Origin: Colletotrichum lupini
Taxonomy: Eukaryota > Ascomycota > Sordariomycetes > Glomerellales > Glomerellaceae
Assembly (NCBI RefSeq): GCF_023278565.1
Contig: NC_064682.1
Location: 3,720,001-3,784,000, forward strand
Direction: 5' to 3'
DNA: 64,000 bases
Below, piece after piece: positions 60,141 to 64,000 of the stretch. Under the pieces are notes generated by a model. That model was given only the letters and a program-made list of their open reading frames with translations, had not been told where the DNA came from and made no database searches. The position numbers and the translations under genes were made by a program. Within the stretch, counting starts at the first letter, position 1. Each line of letters opens with the position of its first letter.

Positions 60141-61025
60141 CTACTCGGCAACCTCCTCTCCCGTCCCGAACAGGGCGACGATTTCTCCCAGCAAGCCGTC
60201 CTCGCCAAACAGTCCATCGCGCGCATCTCTCATCCGAGCCGTCAGCTGGTCTAAAGGCTGTTCCTTAGACTCAAACGTATGGATGTGAGACGTGATGGGC
60301 TGCCCCTGTCTGTCAACGCGTCCCGTTGCTTGAGCGACCTCGTTGATATCCTTGCTGAGTCCATAGTGGACACAGTAATTGGCAACCTTCAACCCATCCA
60401 GTCCTGTTCCACACAAGCTATATGTCGTGATGAGGACTTTAGTCTGTTTGTTCATGCTCCTCATTAGGATCCCGTATATATGGCTGTAGACCCGCTGGAC
60501 GTGGCACCGGATCACATCATTCATTCGGTACGTGCTGGGCGCGCTGACGGACGTCCTGTGTGTTTTCCTATCTGATACGGAGGGCATGCGGGATCTGGTC
60601 AACATTGCTTCGTCATGGACCCAGAAACCAGTCAGTCTTCCCTTGCCTCTTCCTCGCCTCGTCGTCGTCGTCGAACGCGCTGTGTCTGGGGACTGTTCGG
60701 TCTCGCCACCGGAAAGAAAGGTGACACGAGAGATCCAAGCCATCTTGGGGAAAGGCCTTCTAGCCCCTGATGAGGACAGCTTCTGCTCGACGAGTCGCAG
60801 TATCTGTAAGGGAATGATGCCGCGGATCCCCCCTCCATCGATGCTCAGAACGTTGACGCCTTTCGTCTTCGGCCTCCCCTTGTACTTGAAGTCCCTGACC
60901 CGCCTCGCGCAGAGGGGGCAGGTGGTGATCGGGAGTGATCCGCACGCCGTTATACGTTTTCCTCTAACGGCATTTTGCCAACCGCGCTCTTCAGCACCGA
61001 AACATAGTACGCAGGTATCACGAAG
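60141..61025 (-). pseudogene. Chimeric frame: zinc finger-like, patatin start, helicase C-terminus
   Basis: A single minus-strand frame is open for 294 codons from after a TAG (61026-61028) to TAG 60141. In order it holds: Cys pairs TCVLC and CPLCARR ~30 residues apart (zinc finger-like, plus-strand 60909-61016); VNVLSIDGGGIRGIIPLQIL, the DGGGxRG oxyanion loop and first helix of a patatin-like phospholipase (about 60800-60855); ~80 residues of low-complexity Ser/Thr/Arg; then LITTYSLCGTGLDGLKVANY and QATGRVDRQGQ, motifs V and VI of a superfamily 2 (SNF2-like) helicase (60300-60425). The patatin GxSxG serine and the helicase ATPase half are missing. Zinc finger plus patatin is a known fungal arrangement; fusion to a helicase tail is not. 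I read it as joined gene fragments. CA/TG content is normal. Confidence 0.55.
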
Positions 61026-62156
61026 CTAGCCCCGAGACGCCAAGCGGAGATAGCTATAAATTCGTCTCTCTAAAGAAGACCTGTTAATATAGGCTAGAAA
61101 GGGCTTATATAGAAGATTAATAGCGTTATTATAGCGGTAATAAGGGCCGTCTTATTTATTTAAAAAACAACGCTAATTAATAACTTTTTCTAAGACGCTA
61201 GCTTATTATTAACTAAAGTCGCCTTAGAGGGCGTCTACTTATAGGCCGTAGTCCGATTATAAAGGATTAATTACTAATACCCCCTTAGTCTCGTAGCTCT
61301 CTTAGTAAGTATAGTAATAAATAAGACTATAACGGACGGTAGAACTCCTACTGAGATATAAAAAACTAGCGTTCTTCTAATTATAATACTTACTAAGGTT
61401 ATAGTATTAAATAGTAATATAAAATAAAGTAAAGGTTACGAAATCTTTTAAGGCCTAGCTAAAAATAGTACTAAAAAGCTATATAGTCGTCTTCTTAAAT
61501 AGCTCTAGGGTAACGAACGGAGCTATAGAATACGGCTTTATTATTTACTAAGACTTTAAATATATAATATAAGGGTATAGCTAACTCGGATTAGTAAAAG
61601 TATTTAATACCGAGGTTAAAGGAGCGCGAGCCGGCCTTAGAAAGGCGCTACTTATTAATTATAACTATTTAATTTATATATATATTAATAATATTAGCGT
61701 TTTATAAAGTATCTACGGTAAGGCGCTAGACTTATTATAAGAGGCCTTTTTTAAAATCTAAGAAGTAGCTAGGATTTTTAATATACGGACGTATTAGTCT
61801 CCGGGATACTAGGGTATTAAAGGAAACGAGGCCGCGGATTAGCTAATTAAAAAAAGAACGACGCTATTAATATAAATAGGTTAAATAGTAGTACTAGTGG
61901 GTATTAAGCGGCTTATAAAAGAAAAACTATAAAGCTAGTATAAGAGATAGTAATATAAAGCGTAAAGGCCGTAGTACGTAGACTTAGGGCCTAAGGTAGC
62001 TCTATTTAGCCCTCTTAAACTAGCCTTACTACGGGCTATACTATATTACTTACTAGCGGTACGATTAAGTTATAGAGATTTTAAATAATATTATTAACGT
62101 TTTAATTATAATAATACTTTAATAACGTGCTTTTATAGAGAGGCAAAAGACGTAAG
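61026..62156 (+). pseudogene. LINE (Tad1-like) RNase H and C-terminal region, RIP-mutated
   Basis: Plus-strand non-LTR retrotransposon relic. Readable in frames broken by TAG/TAA: ITDGRTPTE (start of RNase H), EVKGARAGLRKAL (its conserved Glu), IYGKALDLL, and SPGY-x-GIKGNEAAD near 61.80-61.84 kb (the W-x-PGH-x-G-x-x-GNE-x-AD motif with Trp and His altered by RIP). It is followed at 62.12-62.15 kb by TCFYREAKDVS, the C-x-C/H zinc tail. The tail is cut at 62157 by a 540-bp LTR. The upstream reverse transcriptase and endonuclease are not in this window segment; the left edge is where RIP sequence meets the chimeric frame. Confidence 0.7.
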
Positions 62157-62696
62157 TATTACGGCTAGCTAGTTATAATAAGTATATTAGTAAAAGTTAA
62201 GGCTACGAATACTAAGTAAATAGTATTATAGTTATAAATAGCTTTCCTAAAGCTATATTTATAAGTTATAAAGTAGGTAAGGCTTTAGTAATTAATTATA
62301 GTCTTATTAAAAGGGGTTTTTAATAAAAATAACTAAAAGTAATTATAAGATCTAATACTAAGTTAATTATTAAAAAAGCTATAAAAAGTTTATCCTTAAG
62401 CCCAGCTTAAGTCTATCCTATATATAAGTCTCGTTCTTAAATATATCCTTTATTTATATATTTACTTAACGGGCCCCGTATCTTAAATATACGGGCTCTA
62501 TATTTTTAAAAAACGGGGTCTATATTTTTAGTATATAGACTTTTTTATTTTTTATTATTACGTAACTTATCTTATAGTTCTTCTATTCCGTAAGAGTTAT
62601 CCTATATTCTTATACTCTTATATATATAATATATTATAGCCGTTATAAGCTTACGGGGCGGGCCCTGGTTTTAGTTATATATATTAAGTCGTAATA
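62157..62696 (+). repeat. 540-bp LTR, complete copy, inserted in the LINE
   Basis: TATTACGGCTAGCTAG to AAGTCGTAATA, exactly 540 bp, heavily RIP-mutated. The left junction falls inside the LINE's C-terminal zinc tail, and coding-like LINE sequence (RKLVINFLK, LRNPIGLIGSGV) appears to resume after the right junction. No clear 5-bp target duplication (GTAAG left, CTTAA right). Confidence 0.75.
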
Positions 62697-62846
62697 CTTA
62701 AAGCCTCGTAAGTTAGTAATTAATTTTTTAAAATAGGCCTTAAGAAATCCTATAGGGCTTATAGGCTCGGGCGTACTATGAGAATAGAGGGTTAACTACT
62801 GTTACCTTCTTACTAGCGTTAATTAATAATAAACTAAATAGCTTAT
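62697..62846 (+). pseudogene. Probable end of the LINE, between two LTRs
   Basis: 150 bp between oppositely oriented LTR copies. The first ~90 bp read RKLVINFLK and IGLIGSGVL in plus frame, similar to the last residues of LINE polyproteins. RIP-mutated. Confidence 0.4.
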
Positions 62847-63386
62847 TATTATAACTTAATATATATAACTAAGACTAGGGCCTGCCCCGCAGGCTTATAA
62901 TAGCTATAATATATTATATATATAAGAGTATAAGAACATAGGGTAACTCTTATAGAATAGAAGAACTATAAGATAAGTTATATAATAATAAAAAATAAAA
63001 AAGTCCGTATACTAAAAATACGGACCCTATTTTTTTAAAATACGGAGCCCGTATATTTAGGATACGGGGCCCGTTAGGTAAATATACGAATAAAAAATAT
63101 ATTTAAGAACGAGACTTATATATAAAATAGACTTAAGCTAGGCTTAAAAATAGACTTTTTATAGTTTTTTTAGTAATTAACTTAGTATTAGATCTTATAA
63201 TTATTTTTAGTTATTTTTACTAAGAACCCCTTTTAATAAGACTATAATTAATTACTAAAGCCTTATTTACTTTACGATTTATAAATATAGCTTTAGGGAA
63301 GCTATTTATAACTACGATACTATTTATTTAATATTCGTAGCCTTAACTTCTATTAATATACTTATTACGACTAGCTAGCTATAATA
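62847..63386 (-). repeat. 540-bp LTR, complete copy in reverse orientation
   Basis: Reverse complement of the 62157-62696 copy, from TATTATAACTTAATATATA to AGCTAGCTATAATA, again exactly 540 bp and RIP-mutated. With its neighbour it forms a large inverted repeat with a 150-bp spacer, tail to tail. Confidence 0.75.
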
Positions 63387-63487
63387 CTTAGTAAGCTATA
63401 CCGTACTATTATTACTAATAGTTAATATATTCGTACTATTTAATTAGGTTTTCGTAGGGTAAACTTACTAAATAGGAGCAATTAAAG

Positions 63488-63754
63488 TATTATAGCTAGC
63501 TAGTTATAATAAGTATATTAATAAAAGTTAAGGCTACGAGTACTAAGTAAATAGTATTATAGTCGTAAATAGCTTCCCTAAAGCTATGTTTATAAGTTAT
63601 AAGGTAGCTAAGGCTTCGGTGATTAATCGTAGTCTTATTAAAAAGGGGTTTTAATAAAGATAGCTAAAAGTAATCGTAAGATTTAATACTAAGTTAATTA
63701 CTAAATAAGTTATAGGAAGTCTATCCTAGAGCCTAACTTAAGTCTAATTTAATA
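63488..63754 (+). repeat. 540-bp LTR, left half only
   Basis: Begins TATTATAGCTAGCTAG and follows the LTR to CTTAAGTCTA at about 63754, where it changes to unrelated RIP-mutated sequence. RIP here is slightly lighter than in the two complete copies: it keeps CTTCGGTGATTAATCGTAG. Confidence 0.65.
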
Positions 63755-63927
63755 GTCTATGCCGTTATTAACTCGCGAAGATATATCGCTTATATTAAAA
63801 TACGATAGTAAACGAATTTAAAAAGCCGAATTAATACGGACTTTAAATAGAGTAAAACGGCTAGTTAAAGAAGAAAGTTTAATAGTATAAGCCAGAGCCC
63901 CTATAAGCTCTTAAAGCGCTTCGCTCC

Positions 63928-63961
<34 letters not shown>

Positions 63962-64000
63962 TATATAAAGGCTCTATGCGTTTCTCTTTTCCTTTTTCTT
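63755..64000. repeat. RIP-mutated repeat with 27-base poly-T
   Basis: TA-rich sequence with a T run at 63930-63956. This may be the tail of a minus-strand retroelement continuing past the window. Nothing else is recognised. Confidence 0.5.

Noticed and set aside
60532..61029. 165-codon plus-strand ORF
   Set aside because: It is the antisense of the frame carrying the zinc finger-like, patatin and helicase motifs, and has no motif of its own.

Overview
The window reads as a repeat-rich, fast-evolving segment of a filamentous ascomycete (Pezizomycotina) genome. Three things point there: GT-AG introns of 50-71 nt, protein families typical of that group (a PNP-NACHT-ankyrin NLR-like gene, an F-box relic, a fungal-type transcription factor relic, small secreted cysteine-rich proteins), and heavy repeat-induced point mutation (RIP). 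In the RIP blocks CpA and TpG are nearly gone, TpA is everywhere, and reading frames are broken by TAA/TAG where CAA/CAG would be expected. Roughly two thirds of the window is such wreckage and most of it cannot be classified by eye. No rRNA, tRNA or CRISPR array was found.

Layout. 1-19.36 kb is RIP-degraded repeat with a 106-base poly-T run near 15.7 kb. 19.4-20.6 kb holds a Tc1-type (DD34E) transposase with internal stops. 20.6-22.0 kb (minus strand) is an unrecognised, RIP-broken gene that faces a PNP-NACHT-ankyrin gene across a ~700-bp gap. The PNP domain (22.7-23.6 kb) is intact, the NACHT part (23.7-25.3 kb) is RIP-mutated, and the 99-bp ankyrin repeats (25.4-27.1 kb) are wrecked and interrupted by a ~460-bp insert that shows no RIP. 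After another repeat block come a partial LTR (31.9-32.2 kb) and a transcription-factor relic (32.4-34.5 kb, minus). 34.6-36.1 kb is an unmutated island without a clear gene. 36.1-38.5 kb is a repeat starting with a 201-bp-class LTR and ending at poly-A. 38.9-40.4 kb is an island with a truncated secreted protein resembling fungal metallopeptidase-like proteins, and a palindrome pair.

40.4-44.0 kb is RIP sequence ending in a 540-bp LTR. Next come a 201-bp LTR, a minus-strand LINE tail (45.4-45.8 kb) and a two-exon small secreted protein (46.2-46.5 kb). The 46.7-54.2 kb stretch is a ~7.1-kb RIP-degraded core between ~210-bp inverted repeats, with a second, unrelated secreted cysteine-rich gene (54.8-55.1 kb, minus) beyond the right repeat. 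54-61 kb is the largest unmutated island: weak ORFs, a 201-bp LTR, an F-box relic, an old LTR fragment without RIP, and a minus-strand open frame joining a zinc-finger-like segment, the start of a patatin domain and the end of a helicase domain. 61.0-64.0 kb is a LINE relic interrupted by copies of the 540-bp LTR.

The genes do not form a pathway. What unites them is a two-speed layout: host-interaction or immunity-type genes (NLR, candidate effectors, patatin, F-box) sit in small islands between RIP-silenced repeats, and several are cut off or mutated where a RIP block begins. The most informative loci are the NLR with its gradient of RIP damage, the two candidate effectors mirrored around the inverted-repeat element, and two stretches where RIP has acted on only one strand.
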